NCBI GenBank assembly: GCA_036872755.1
Contig: JAVHNS010000014.1
Location: 124,001 to 188,000, forward strand
Direction of reading: 5' to 3'
Length of the DNA stretch: 64,000 nucleotides
Source: Orbilia blumenaviensis
Taxonomy: Eukaryota > Ascomycota > Orbiliomycetes > Orbiliales > Orbiliaceae
Below the pieces are notes generated by a model that saw only the letters and a list, made by a program, of their open reading frames with translations, ran no database searches and had not been told where the DNA came from. Numbering within the stretch: the stretch's first letter is position 1; each line of letters opens with the position of its first letter. The position numbers were made by a program, and so were the translations under genes. Of the stretch, positions 35,314-47,413 are shown piece after piece.

Positions 35314-38300
35314 CTAGCCAAAGAAGTCGTTCCACTTATACACGCCCTGAATCTTCTCGTATGTTCTGGTTGAGAAGATCTGGTCGAAGGGTTGGCAGAC
35401 ACTGGTCATGTTGCCCCACAAAGCATACAAAGTTTGCAAACAATCAACACCGTAGTCTGCGCGCTCAAATATATACCCTTCGAGTTGTCTTCTCTCAAGA
35501 GCAGCGTCCACAGGCGACCTCGGAGCGGCTAAAGATCCATGAGCGGGCCCTGATAGTTTCGCAAACTTCTCGAACTCGCGTTCGGCGATCTCACGAGCAT
35601 CACGCATATCAAGCGTTTCGAAATGGATAGGCTCTTCAGGTATCCAGCTGCTGTCGCGTTTATTGGTTCCACTTGGCGTTGGCCTAGGGGGGCCATCATC
35701 GTCTGGCGGGAGGCCCCTGACTGGCCAGCTCCACGGCATATTCCCAGTCCAACGGATGGGATTTTGTGGAGAAGCGCGGTTCTCGACACCGTCAGGGAAT
35801 CTCGAGAAGATAACGTGTGGGTTTCCACCTTCCAGATCAATGGCAATAATACGCTGGACCCAGTCTCGACCACCCTCGGCCAAAGTTCTATATTCAGCAT
35901 TAAGCCAAATGTTTGTCATCATGATTCTTCGAGGGTCTTCTGTCATAACCCAGACGGTGCCTTCGGCTTGCTGGGCAAAAATCGTGGACATGGTTGTGAA
36001 GTAAAAGTGTCTGCCGTTTACATGAGGTGGCGGATTGGCTGGGATGTTTCGTAGGAAGCCGTCAAGGTCATAGAAGTCGTTATCACGAGCGTGTTGGCCG
36101 TCATAGCGAACGGATGGCCATCCTTCCTACTCCCAAGTTAGCAAAGTCTACAAAACGACAATTATTAGAGGGTAATAAATCTTACCCAGATAGTGTATAA
36201 CCCAACGCGGGCAGCGAGATGCCTAGCCCTTTCAGAAAGTCCGGGTCTTCCATCCCAATGATTCTCTGGTCGCCTTTGAGTATAAAACAGCTGTCTGTTC
36301 GGCTGGTAAAATGGTCGATTGGGATCCAGGGCATTTCTTCTCATCCATCTTCTAAAGAATTCCAAGGTAATATCTGCCGGTGCTAAGTAATTCTTGTTTC
36401 TCGGTTCGAGAGTTCTGTACCCGACCAGATCACACTTAACATCTTCAATGAACCAAAAGTTCGAACTACAGTAGGTGTCGGGTTGGCGAGGGACCTGTCC
36501 ACCAATCTTGACGCAATCGAACTTCTTTGAAAAGCCTTCGCATGCAAGCTCACCATACTTCTCTCCTTCGTTAGCGAATAGCCACTCGGTGCTGGAAGTA
36601 GATTCATAAACACATTTGTTTCCATAAACAACGATGGTACCCTTTGCTGGGGGTCCAATATAAGAACCAAAGACTCCAGATGGCTTAGGGGATTCGACCT
36701 TTCCGATGTTTTCACGAGCTTCGTAGTAAGTGCAGGATTCTCTCAGAGTGTCACCTGGCTCACCGAGGTAAGCTTCCCAGAAGTACTTTTGGTTCGAACG
36801 ATCAGGCTCGAGGTCTTCTCCGGGTGGGACACGAGAGGTAGAGATTATTCGAACGTGTAACTCGTCAGCACCACCATTTGTTCCGTCGTACCCAACGCTT
36901 GTACCACCATCGTCGCCGAAACTTCCACCGCTACCGGTTACAGATGCAAAAGCTAGGGCAGAAGAAGCGAAGCCATTCCTATTTTTATCAGCAAAAATTG
37001 CGAGGTTCTGGGGATTATTGAGCATGACTGATGCCCCAACAGTGGCAAAGTTTTGCATCCTAAGCCTTTTGGTAGCGCCATCGACTTGAGCTACGTTCCA
37101 TTGGCAGCCGGAGCTTCTGAGGCAGCCTTGGTCATAGTTTTGGAACCAGCTGTAAAGTCCTGCGCCATAAAGATGGACATCCTCAGATTGGATGATTCGG
37201 AGAGCCCAGGAAACGGGACAGGTAATTGAAGTTGGGTCACAGTCTCTAAAACCTGGATCAAGGGTGAAGGCCGATATACCTGAAGTCTGGCGCTTTTCGA
37301 AGAGGGAGTCCGTAGAGACACTAGCATTACCTTCAAAGGCGCTTTGCAAGTCTCTTCGGGTAGCAGTAGAGCTTCCAGCTTGATACGGGAATGGTGCTGG
37401 CGCTCCTGGCGCAGTCTGGAAATAAGGAGATTCGGTTTGTATCAGTGACATGAATACGTTTTTCGCCCCTTGAAGTTGGTATTGGTATAAAACGTTATGC
37501 TCTGAAGCAGTGCCGTACAGCCATGTCGGGCCTTGGGACTCGATGAGAATACCACGCCCAACGTAGATATCGATTTGGTCTTGGGTTATAACATCGAGAT
37601 CGTGGTCGCTAGTCCAAGCCCAGAGATTTTCGAAGTAACCAGTTGCATCACGGGTAATATGGAATAGCATGGAGCCAGCTAAGTTACTCCTTCGTTAGAT
37701 TTTTCACTCATAGTAGGTCTATATTGGAGTTTTGGAGTTAATAACACTTACCCATACAGTTAGGGTTGATTTGTCCGGTGAGTTTGGGACACTGGCCCGC
37801 CTGAAGGTTGCTACTAATTGAACCACCAACTCTCCAATGGGTATCTATGGGGGCACATGTTAGCCGCCTACTCCTGTTGTTGCAGTGATATTTCGCACTC
37901 GTTCCGAATTGGGCGATTGCCTATTTCGCTAACAATGCGCATATGTATATGCTGAAAAGTTTGATGCAATGCAAAGACCTACCCCAAATTCCTGCACTTC
38001 CTTTCTCACTAGCTTTGATATTCCACTCCATCAAAATAGCACCAGCTGTTGGCGCCTTGACACCGAATATAAGGTCCTGAATCTCAATGGTACCAACATC
38101 ACCCGGATTACCAACCCGCAACATAACTCTCGGGTTTGCAGCGTCATTAAATCTGGCACCGGAGGCCTGAATCTGGGACCAAACTTCTCCGACAATCTTT
38201 GCTCCTGGAGGGATGAAGACCGTATCGGTGACTAAATAGGTCCCGTGTGGGAAATATGCAATCTGGCTAGCGGCTGTTGCAGCAGCGAGAGCACTGTTCA

Positions 38301-40278
38301 AAGCGGCAGTGTCATCACTTCGACCATTACCCCGGGCGCCACCTCTGGCTTTAACGTCGTAGAATCCACTAGCAGGTACGTCTGCATACTGTGGTTTCGA
38401 CCTTTCGAACCAGTTTCCATTCTCATCCAACAGCTCTGGTGGTTTGGGGATGTCGCCAAATAACACACCGCCGCCTTGTTGAGCTTTGCCCTTGTAGCCA
38501 ATGGCGTCTGTATCGTCATAGGCAATACCAGCACCCCAAGAGTCTATAACTGTCGTGCCTCCCGGCAAAATGGTGGCTCCATTGTTTGTAATTGCGATTG
38601 GAACATTGATGAGCTTTAGGTTGTCGACGATAAGGGAGGTACGGTTTGTGCCACTAAGAAAAGCGGAAATTCCCTTCGGTGTGTTGAGGATTATTGTATC
38701 CATAATCGTAATGGAGCCAGTCCCCTGGCCATTACCAGCACCCGCTAGTCGAAGGTTAGTCCTCTTTCCATATTTTCATTCTAAACACCCGAATCTAGAT
38801 ATATCAACATACCGGATATATTGAACCCAAGTTGGCAATTATTGATCAGGAACGACTTGGCACTGAATACCCAATTCCAGTGCGTTTCAACAGCAATCTT
38901 ACATCCGGTGAAACTAAACTTTCGGATAGTGTACTGTTGATTTCCAAGGTACGCACTTTTCGACGTCATTAGCTTCTTGAATCAGGCGAACAGGGCGGGC
39001 GTTACTACATACCCAATAGCACCACCGCTAAAGCTCACATCGCTCATGAAACCACCAGATCCATTCTCCATGAAGATACCAAGATGTGTAGTGTCAGCAC
39101 GACTTGACATTATGATCTGAATATTTTGCAAGGAAGTAGCCTAATAGCGCATGGGTTAGCATGCGTGATGGGTTTTGCATAGGGTTAAACATCATCGGCA
39201 TACTTGTGCAACCTGCCAGTGAATACCAGCTGGTCTAACTCCCTGTCCCTCCATAACGTTGGGGATTGCTCTCATATCGATAATGAAGTTTCGGACTTGT
39301 CTCATAAAGTTATTTTGATTGATATACCATTGGCCACCGTCTGCCCCTTCAACATAGACGTTAGAGGAGATGACTCCGAGCCCGACAAAGGAGCTCGCAG
39401 CACGAATGATGGGAGGGCTTGCTGCCTATAACCAAAATATGTTGGTAAGTTTTTATACACTATTGTGTTCTTGAAGATCAAAATCTTACATTTCCAACCA
39501 TTTGAGTATTGTAATAACCGACAAGAGACTTTGAAACTAAGTAAGTTCCACTGGGGAAGTACACCAATGCTGGTTTCACCGTACTGGAGCCGCAATTATC
39601 GCCACACCGATCACCGGTTGAGATAGCAAGATTGATAGCAGCAGTGTCGTCCGTCCGTCCGTCTCCAACAGCACCAAAGTCCTTGACGTTTCGGAAAACT
39701 TGGTAGCCGGAGCTGCCACCAATTGCAACAGCGCCATGAGCTACGCCTTCCATCCAAAAACTACCACCCTGGCGTTTCTCGAGCTTTGGGAAGTCGGGAC
39801 CAAGGTCTGGTAGAGTCTCATTATATGTGGGGGCTTCGAATTCCGCGATGAGCTTTGCAGCATTTGTAATTGCTTCTGAGATACTTGGATCGCCAGCACT
39901 TGAACTTGCTAGTCTCTGAGAACTCTTCTGGGCTTTTCGAGGCGGCCTCAACTCGAAAGTTGGGCGTATTGGGTTTCTGAATCTGTCACGATTCTTTTTG
40001 GCCTGGGAGACTTGTGCTTGTTTGATAATGGCTCGGGCTGCCTCTACTTCGGGGGGAACATCGCGCTTATCCTTGAGATGGTTGTAAGCGTCATCTCTTG
40101 GGTAAAGTCTGTCGTGGCCTTCCGGGAAGTGGTCATCATGGGCCCCGAATGTTCGTTTATTAAGGTGGGCTTCGAGATCCGCATTGTTTTCGATGACGAC
40201 ACGCTTGTCATAGGTAGCTGCACTATTAACAGTAGAAATAAGAGAAAGAAGAAGGGGAATATAGGACAGGCCCCTCAT
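35314..40278 (-). CDS. Giant GH55 beta-1,3-glucanase-like protein with long C-terminal extension, 1480 aa, eight exons
   Basis: Minus-strand exons: 40278-39490, 39425-39204, 39140-39013, 38955-38813, 38744-37983, 37844-37752, 37678-36186 and 36126-35314. All seven introns (57-138 bp) keep the frame. Parts in order: signal peptide (1-19), a 170-residue lead with a Kex2-like EKR site, a first beta-helix (NVKDFGAVGDGRTDDTAA near 195), a second beta-helix (YDVKARGGARGNGRSDDTAA near 540), and the GH55 closing region YFENLWAWTSDHDLD and LYSWFQNYDQGC near 890. About 520 further residues follow, of no family known to me. GH55 enzymes are secreted exo- or endo-beta-1,3-glucanases acting on callose or fungal wall glucan. 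Typical fungal members are roughly 750-950 aa, so the tail is unusual. A second EKR site lies near residue 840. Confidence 0.92.
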
Positions 40279-40409
40279 CTCGACCACTTAGCGCAGAGAT
40301 GCGCAACGTTGTAGCCAGAAGACTTAAGGGGAGAAGTGTATTTTTTTGCGCGATGCAGGATAGCAATCGAGCTAGATCAAGAGTTCGAACCTTGGGGTCG
40401 AGAAGATGG

Positions 40410-40415
40410 CTTATA
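40410..40415 (-). promoter_or_regulatory. TATA box of GH55 gene
   Basis: On the minus strand this reads TTTATAAG, 132 bp upstream of the ATG at 40278. The start used is the first ATG. An in-frame GTG three codons earlier (40287) is not needed. Confidence 0.55.
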
Positions 40416-41997
40416 AACAGGCATGGTAGCTTCGTCCCTAGATGACCTCCTACCCCTGCCCAAAGAGCTTACCTGAGCTTGTCTGCTAACTGAGTATCTG
40501 ATAGCAGGGCGGCTCTAAATTACGACTGTTTCGAAGGTTATTGCCGAAGTTCCATGACCATGCATCATCTTCGAAGTTTCCCTATTAGCACTCGCAGTGC
40601 AATGACATGGCCGAGGTACCAGTACATTCCAGGGACCAGGCTACACAAACTAAATTCCCATGCCCCTCCTTCGGAATTTCGACCGCCGACTAGCTAGACC
40701 CTGACCTAGCCGATTGTTCCGCGCCAGAAATTTTCGAAAACATTTTATCACCACATCATCTGACGATTGTGACACGCTATTCGACTCCTCGACTGCGGCA
40801 GCCGTAAGCCGGAAGTCGGTTAATTGTGAGGGTCGATGTCAATATTATAGTAAAATGCTGCGCAAATGCTCAGATGATGCTGACAACTTTTCTTTGTTGC
40901 TTGCTGCGAAAATGTGTATGTTGAATTGGGCACACCGACAAACGTCGCAAACGATAAGTCCGATTTCTGAACGATATTCCCCCGAATTGCGGTTGGACTC
41001 CTATTGGTTGGGGCCTCTGGCAAGGTGCATCATGCAATGGCGATCGATACCTCGTTTGACATGCAGGGGTTAGCTCATGAGAAAATAAGCTTAACCTAAG
41101 GGTCCTCCCGGCCGAAAGTCATCCGGCCGGCCTTCAGGTATAGGCTGGGCGAAAAGCCTTGATGACAACTGCCGAAGGTCTTGGAAAAGCTGTTACTTTG
41201 AGATTTTACTGCAGGCACCCCTGGAATTCGATAGAGAAAACTCCCATGTCCATATGAGGCAAAAAGATAGCTTTGGAAGGCAGGAGAGCATCTACCCCTC
41301 CAAACAATGAAAATTTTCTAGAGCTATTGAATCGCTTCTATGTATTTACCCGTCACCTGGTCCTTGCTGCATCAAAGACAGCGTAATACGATACATGGCT
41401 ATATATTCTTTATTAAGTTTGTCAGATTTTAAACCATTTTCAACTTGTCGCCATCTTTGAAATGCAACCCAATAGCCTCAAGTCGGTTATCACATGCTGA
41501 AACCGTCTTAGTCCATAGGCTACAATGTATGATATCTTACCTTCTGAATCTGGTGGTGTGGTCCTGCCGGACTGTTCCGATGGAATGGATATATTTTCGT
41601 CTACAACAACCGTGCAGAATATTCGAATCCATGGTGAATGCAGGTGCATATGTTGGTGCAAACGTATACCCGTCGTGGCGTGAGCCTCATTCGCAAGCGC
41701 CCGAATCATGGTGTTCCTGACCGACCCACCACGGTTGAAAATCAAGCCGGCTAATATCCCCGATCAAGCCCACATCGTCTAGTCGGAACCCCCGCAACCC
41801 CCCATTTATCAAAGGATGTTCGTTTAATTTGTGACTAATGTCAAATACGTATTCTCGGGAATTGCAAGCCGAGATAAAGCTTTTGCTTATAGCTACCATA
41901 AGCATCAACAACTTGTGATCGCGTCTAAGCTTTTTCTCGGCAAAATTATGATCCGACATTGAGTAGAAACCGATGTCCGAGTTTCGAAGCGGTTCTT

Positions 41998-42046
41998 CAT
42001 CATTATCATCATCATCATCATATTATTATTATTATTGTTGTTGTTC
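41998..42046. repeat. Compound trinucleotide microsatellite
   Basis: A CAT/ATC tract passes into ATT and then GTT repeats, about 49 bp in total. Confidence 0.85.
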
Positions 42047-42585
42047 GGGACTACGCAGCCGCTATCAATCGTTGACGCTGTAATTCATGAGCTCCATCAG
42101 GCAGCAGCAAGCCTGCAAAAGTTGTTGGAAAGTTTTTATGTGTTTGTAAATTGCCGTGGGCAAGGATCCCTTGCTTACCCACCATACCTGGCCCAGGCGT
42201 ATCGATATGACTTCACCAGGAATGTGAAGTATCGATACCTTGCTGGAGGAAGGAATGGGTAAAGCTCCAATAGACCTAATCCTAGCAAGCTATGAACAAC
42301 GCCCCAAGCCCCAATACGTACCACAATGGGCCGGTGGGATTCACTTTGTGCAGCTATCGGAACCAGAAAGTGCAAGAACGGCAATTGATCCTCGCACATT
42401 CTTTGTGCGACGCGGTTTGCAGTTTGCATTTAAGCCAGTAGACCTGCCCAGTTCGAGCTCAGCTTGATAGAATTTAGGTAGCAAGTTTCGTGGTAGTATC
42501 AAGAGTTCCAAAGGAGCCCCGTCAGCTGCAGTCCTTAGGGTATTATATCGGTCTCAGTTCTCTCTCATAGTTCTTCCTTCTCAAA

Positions 42586-43595
42586 ATGAAGCTTCAGGCA
42601 CTACTTGCAGTTGCTGCATTAATTCAACAGAGCATTGCTAGCTCTGAGTATAGACGACGTGACACAAGTAAGACTTATAGCCTCCAGGCAGTCATTAATC
42701 TTATCCATCCCCTTTGTTACAAACCCAATGCTAACTAAGACACCGCTATGGATAGGTCCATGGCCAACTGAACCCGATATTATTGCAACATGCTCTCGAT
42801 GGATTGAAGCACTGCCAGGCGATGATTGCAATACCCTTGCAGAGATTGATGGTGTTCCACTCGCAGACTTTCTCGCATGGGTGAGTTCGACATGCCCTCC
42901 GGCTACGTCCCATTTTAAAATAGAGGCTGATACGAGATCTTTAGAATCCTGCGCTCGCTAGAAATTGCCAAGGCATTGTTGTCGGCTATGGCTACTGTAC
43001 CGAAAACAAGGGTACTGCGCCCACCACTACAAGTTCACGAACGACTTCAGGCCTTACGTGCCCTACAGTCTCTTGCCCTGTGACTTTAACCGTCACAACA
43101 ACTGTATACATTGGGACTACGACTTCCAGGACAACCACTACCACGGCTAGAACCACTACACCGTCGACTACTACTACTACAACTAGGACGACTACCGCGA
43201 CTACAACCAAAGCGTCTCTAGCTCCATCCCAGTTCCCCAGCGCCAGTGGAACCGTCCAATGCGTCAAGTCCAACTCTCCAATTCCCCAGCCTACCCAAAT
43301 TGCCGGTGGCGCTACCCTTGACACTGTTATTGCCAGTGCCTGCGACTCACTTGTTACCACAAGCAGCAAGTACCTTGAAATTGGAGATCCATACACCGTT
43401 GTTCTCCCGGTTAGCGGAAAGTCCACTACTTTCCTTCTTAACATCAAGCTTGGTGGCTTCCCTGTTCAAAATTCTTTGTGCCAGAGCCAGTTGAAGCTCA
43501 TCAGTTCTGGATGCACGACTAGTGGAAATACCTACGGTGGATGTAGCTACACATCTGACTTTAATCTGTTGTCCTGTGTTTTCCCAAATGTTTAA
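42586..43595 (+). CDS. Secreted LysM-domain protein with Thr-rich linker and unknown C-terminal domain, 285 aa, three exons
   Basis: Exons are 42586-42667, 42756-42880 and 42945-43595. Introns are GTAAGA...GCTAAC...GATAG and GTGAGT...TTTAG. The signal peptide covers about residues 1-19 (MKLQALLAVAALIQQSIASS). One LysM follows, with TCSRWIEALPGDDCNTLAEI, VPLADFLAWNPAL and the closing GIVVGYGYC, split by intron 2 at W|NP. Next comes a long Thr/Arg-rich linker (about 108-150) like those of CBM1 enzymes, then a Cys-containing domain of about 120 residues that I do not recognise. LysM proteins bind chitin or related GlcNAc polymers. Fungal ones may shield hyphae or sequester chitin fragments, and a role here is inferred only from the domain. 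Confidence 0.88.
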
Positions 43596-45455
43596 TAACT
43601 AGGGCACTGGCAGTCTTCAGGGCTCCAGTAATATATTGCATTACGATAGAATAAAGTGGGGTTTAATTATAGAGTATAGGTTAACTTTGCATGAGAGACG
43701 GGTTTAAATGGGCAGGTGCACTAGGTGGAGGTTTAATGACATCAATTTATCAACTTTACAAATGCTTAAAAACTATGACTTAGGTCGCAATACGCACTAT
43801 ATTTGCTTCCGATTCGTCTCGAAATACAATCACTGGAAGTGACCTGCGGTTCTTATGGCATTTTTCCATTCTGTAAAAATTGTCAATCGATCAAGGATCT
43901 TCTATAATATGCAGATTGGCCAATGGAGATCAAGCTTTAGCCAAGCCAGCCTCAAAACACGTTATCCTGTAACTAGCTTTGGATGTGTTGTGCTGTATTT
44001 CCTAAATAGGTAAGGTGCTCTTTCCGAGGTTCATATGAGCGGTTTGGCAGGAGCCTTAAAACCGGATGGATGTAGTGGCTATGCGGTTTCGATTGCCCCC
44101 AAACGGAATCACCTTAGAGCAGAATTGAATAACACGGGCTGGTTTTGTAGAGCTCGGCATTGGGAATATCGATTGATCCCGCTGTTACAGCAGAACGTGT
44201 TGGATTGAGCCTATGTTTCTCAAACTCGGGATCAAAGTTTCATTGCAGGATTGGCTCTTCGTCAACAAAAGGGCTTGCAGATTTGACTTTCGATCTATGC
44301 GCTGTAACACAATGGCGGAATAACTAATCACCAGAAGCTCCACTGGTCAATTGGCATATGTATTCGAATATCATTTTCTGTCGTTTTCGCTGCATGCGCG
44401 TGGGCACTGTTATTCAAAGATTCGAGAGTCGACCCCGAGAAAAACGCAAATATGTTGCAAAGATGCAAACGCCTAATTAAGCTCGCCAACAGGCCTCTAT
44501 GTAGGTATATCTGAATATCTTGCCACTCGTTGTTCCCAAACCGATGCTAAAGAGTTTAAATGTTAGAAAATCCTATCTGGGTACTAGATGTCTCCTCGCA
44601 ATACATGCAATAGATGAACGTTAAGTTCACAATCAACGCCTCGAATTCGAAGCCCCGATATCAATCAATCCAAGCCCCAACTCTTAGTCTTTATCCATTT
44701 AGCCTTACGACCCACGACTGAACATCAACCCTGACTTGAAGTTTTAACTTTCGGACAACTATTCTCCCTCGAATCAGCGGCGAGAATTTTAAGCCGTCAT
44801 CGGGCCATTTTGTGAAAGCCGCCCGTCGAAACGTCTTTCCTACAGATACTGCGTGGCACATACTATAATATTTTCGCTCAACTGTTATCACACCCCTATC
44901 TAACTAAAACTATCAAATTCGATTCTCACTAAGAAAAGCTTAGTTCATTCACCCCTTCGTCCGAAGGAAAACCGGACCGTAGAAGTGTTATGACACTACG
45001 CTTTCGCTCTGGAATCCCGGTCATTTATAACTTTAGTACAATCGAATGGCTTAGACACGCGGACCGTTTCGTTCGCAATCCCGGGAGTTTTTCACTCCAC
45101 ATTTCATTGGTACCATGGTTCGGAATAAACGGTACATCTGCACGGTCGACGGGCGGGATATATTTTAACCAAAAAGCGGAGATCTAGATATATGTGCATA
45201 ATTGATTTAGAACACTTGAACAAGTCAAGAGCTTAGCCAGTGTGTGTGTGTATTCATATATTTATACATCGATTATACCCAGTCTTAAGTATGCGGCAGT
45301 ACTGCGGTAGCATCGTGGGTATATAATACAAAGACAGTACTTACTGTCTAGATTAGATCCTCATATTTCTATCAATAGACAGAAGTCTTCCAGAACTACA
45401 TCCTCCCTTAAGGCATTAATCCGACGTCTCTGCTACCTCAAAATAAAGGACCAAA
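43596..45455. other. Intergenic spacer, no gene seen
   Basis: Short frames only. TATATAA at 45320-45326 marks the promoter of the following gene. A TGTGTGTGTG run lies at about 45241-45250. Confidence 0.6.
45320..45326 (+). promoter_or_regulatory. TATA box of CE12 gene
   Basis: TATATAA lies 136 bp upstream of the ATG at 45456. Confidence 0.6.
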
Positions 45456-46632
45456 ATGAAAAAATTAGCCACCGCCTTTTCTGTTGTCGCTGTGATAGGA
45501 GGAGTGGCAGCACAATCTCCCGCTTGGGGACAATGTAAGCGACCATCCCGATACAAGATATGCACGCATTCTACGCGTCCCGTTTTATCTATATACTAAT
45601 TTCACCTATCTACCAGGCGGTGGAAGCGGATGGTAATACTATACAATGTATTTTAATTGCTCAATTTGCTCCGGCAGCGCTGACAAAAAGGGCTTTAAAC
45701 TTTAGGACGGGGCCAACCACATGTGTATCGGGAAGTTCCTGCGTCTATTCGAATGAGTGTAAGTTCCAGCCAGATAAATCAATGGAAATATCTAGATATA
45801 CGCTCAATAATACCGATGAAGCCCTTCGGGAGCTATGATTCTGACAACTCGGATAGGGTACAGTCAATGCATCCCAGGCACCCAGGTCACTACCGCCCTA
45901 GCCACCACCACCGTAAAAACCACAACGAAAACCACAACGACATCTACAAAGACAACAACAGCCGCCTCCACAGCTTCCACAGCTGCTTCTTTCGTTCTGG
46001 CAGGCGACTCGACAGTCACAAACGACAAAGGTTGGGGCGGTGCATTCTGTTCTCAAGTTTCTGCTGTCACCTGCACAAACTTTGCTCATTCAGGAACAAC
46101 AACCGTCACTTTTAAATCCCTGGGCGATTGGGCCAAACTCATCACCGCTGTCAAAGCCGCAAGCAAGCCATGCTACGTACTTATCCAGTTTGGACATAAC
46201 GACCAAAAGGTCCTAACCCAATCAGAATTCCAAACTAATCTTCAAAACATGGGCAACGAGATCAAGGCTATCTCTGGCGCCATCCCGGTCTTTGTTACTA
46301 GCCTTTCCCGCCGAGGATTCAGCAGCGGGAAGGTTTCAGATGCGCTAGAGCCCTGGATGGTGTATACCCGTAACGCAGCGAATGCGATTGGTGCCAAATA
46401 CATTGAGTTATTACAGACGAGTATTGGATATCTTAATGGGATCGGGGAGACCGCGGCACACAAGATGGACTACGAGAGTGGTGATAGTACTCATTTGAAC
46501 TCTTGTGGTGCTAAAGTATTCGCAAGAATGGTTGGAGATCTGTTGGTTAGAAAGCCAGTGGTCGCCCAAGTTAGCATCAAGACCGACAGCACGACGACCG
46601 GGAAGATCGATGCTAAACAGTCAGTTTGTTAA
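45456..46632 (+). CDS. Rhamnogalacturonan acetylesterase (CE12) with N-terminal CBM1, 307 aa, four exons
   Basis: Exons are 45456-45534, 45617-45632 (only 16 nt), 45706-45758 and 45857-46632. Splicing yields signal peptide (1-20), [37 protein letters not shown] (a complete CBM1 built from four exons), a Thr/Lys/Ala linker (about 60-93), then an SGNH hydrolase domain. Catalytic residues are Ser101 in AGDST, the block III FGHND (Asn164), and Asp259/His262 in DSTHL. Role: removal of acetyl groups from rhamnogalacturonan I in pectin, helping galactanases such as the GH53 at the start of the window. The microexon is required because any other reading breaks CBM1. CBM1 tethers it to cellulose in the wall. 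Confidence 0.94.
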
Positions 46633-47413
46633 AGGGGTTGTAGCATCTGACTGGAGCTTAAGTTTGTATGTATATATTCACTCTTATGAATGCATACATA
46701 GATATCTATGCACATTGGGGCTGAAAGGAGAGCTGAGGAGAGGACTGAAAAGGTCCTATTCGAGTAGTGTAAATACGAAGGCCTCGCAAATTGTCCATTG
46801 CAGATCAGCACAGCCAAATAAAAGTAATTTGCCTCGTTCTGGAGCTATAGTGGTAGTTCGGGTATGAAAACTCTAAAAAAATACATGACGGGGAAGTCCG
46901 TCCTCCAGGTCCAAGCGGTGCTAATTGCATGAGGCTCAAAGACCCTGTTGACGATAACGTTAAGTACTATCGCCAGAAACAAGCTTTCAACTTGTGTCCA
47001 AGATTTTCTTAGCAAATGGTCTAACCACCTGAACATTTGTCAGTTCTCCAATTTGGTGGCTTTTTATTGCAGTATGTCCGCATGAATAGCTGTCCTTTGA
47101 TTTGCTGCTCAAAGTCTGGGCATGGAGCGGCTGAACCTTTGAATCGAATTCCAACATATTGTCGAAGCGACGAGCGCGGCTCGCAGCTGCTAGGCCGGAC
47201 TGCGATATATAAAATTCAGGGGCTGAAGCGGCATGCCATTGAAGGTATATATTAAGCCAGCCCTGGGTTAGATAAAGATGATTGGACTTTGCATCAACTT
47301 AAACTGTTCAATACTGTACTCGTGCATGCTTCAAGCGTGGCCAACGTGCAATCCCGTTTGCAAACTGACGATATAACATTCGACCCTTCCGGTTACCATC
47401 GTATACCACGAAA
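46633..47413. other. Intergenic region, no gene seen
   Basis: 3' region of the CE12 gene and leader of the next gene. Short frames only. Confidence 0.6.

Larger units (their letters stand above)
40279..42585. other. Divergent intergenic region between GH55 and LysM genes
   Basis: A 2.3-kb spacer from which GH55 (minus) and the LysM gene (plus) diverge. Frames of 60-120 codons on both strands have no motif. A compound microsatellite lies at 41998-42046. No transposon signs. Confidence 0.55.

Noticed and set aside
32444..40278. P450 plus neighbours as a secondary-metabolite cluster
   Set aside because: No polyketide synthase, non-ribosomal peptide synthetase, terpene cyclase or pathway transcription factor is present; the neighbours are wall-degrading enzymes.
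40370..40440. GAGTTCGAACC resembling a minus-strand tRNA T-arm
   Set aside because: The surrounding bases form no cloverleaf, and the region contains the TATA box of the GH55 gene.
41440..41959. Two overlapping minus frames as a frameshifted gene
   Set aside because: No family match and no splice signal joining them; length fits chance.
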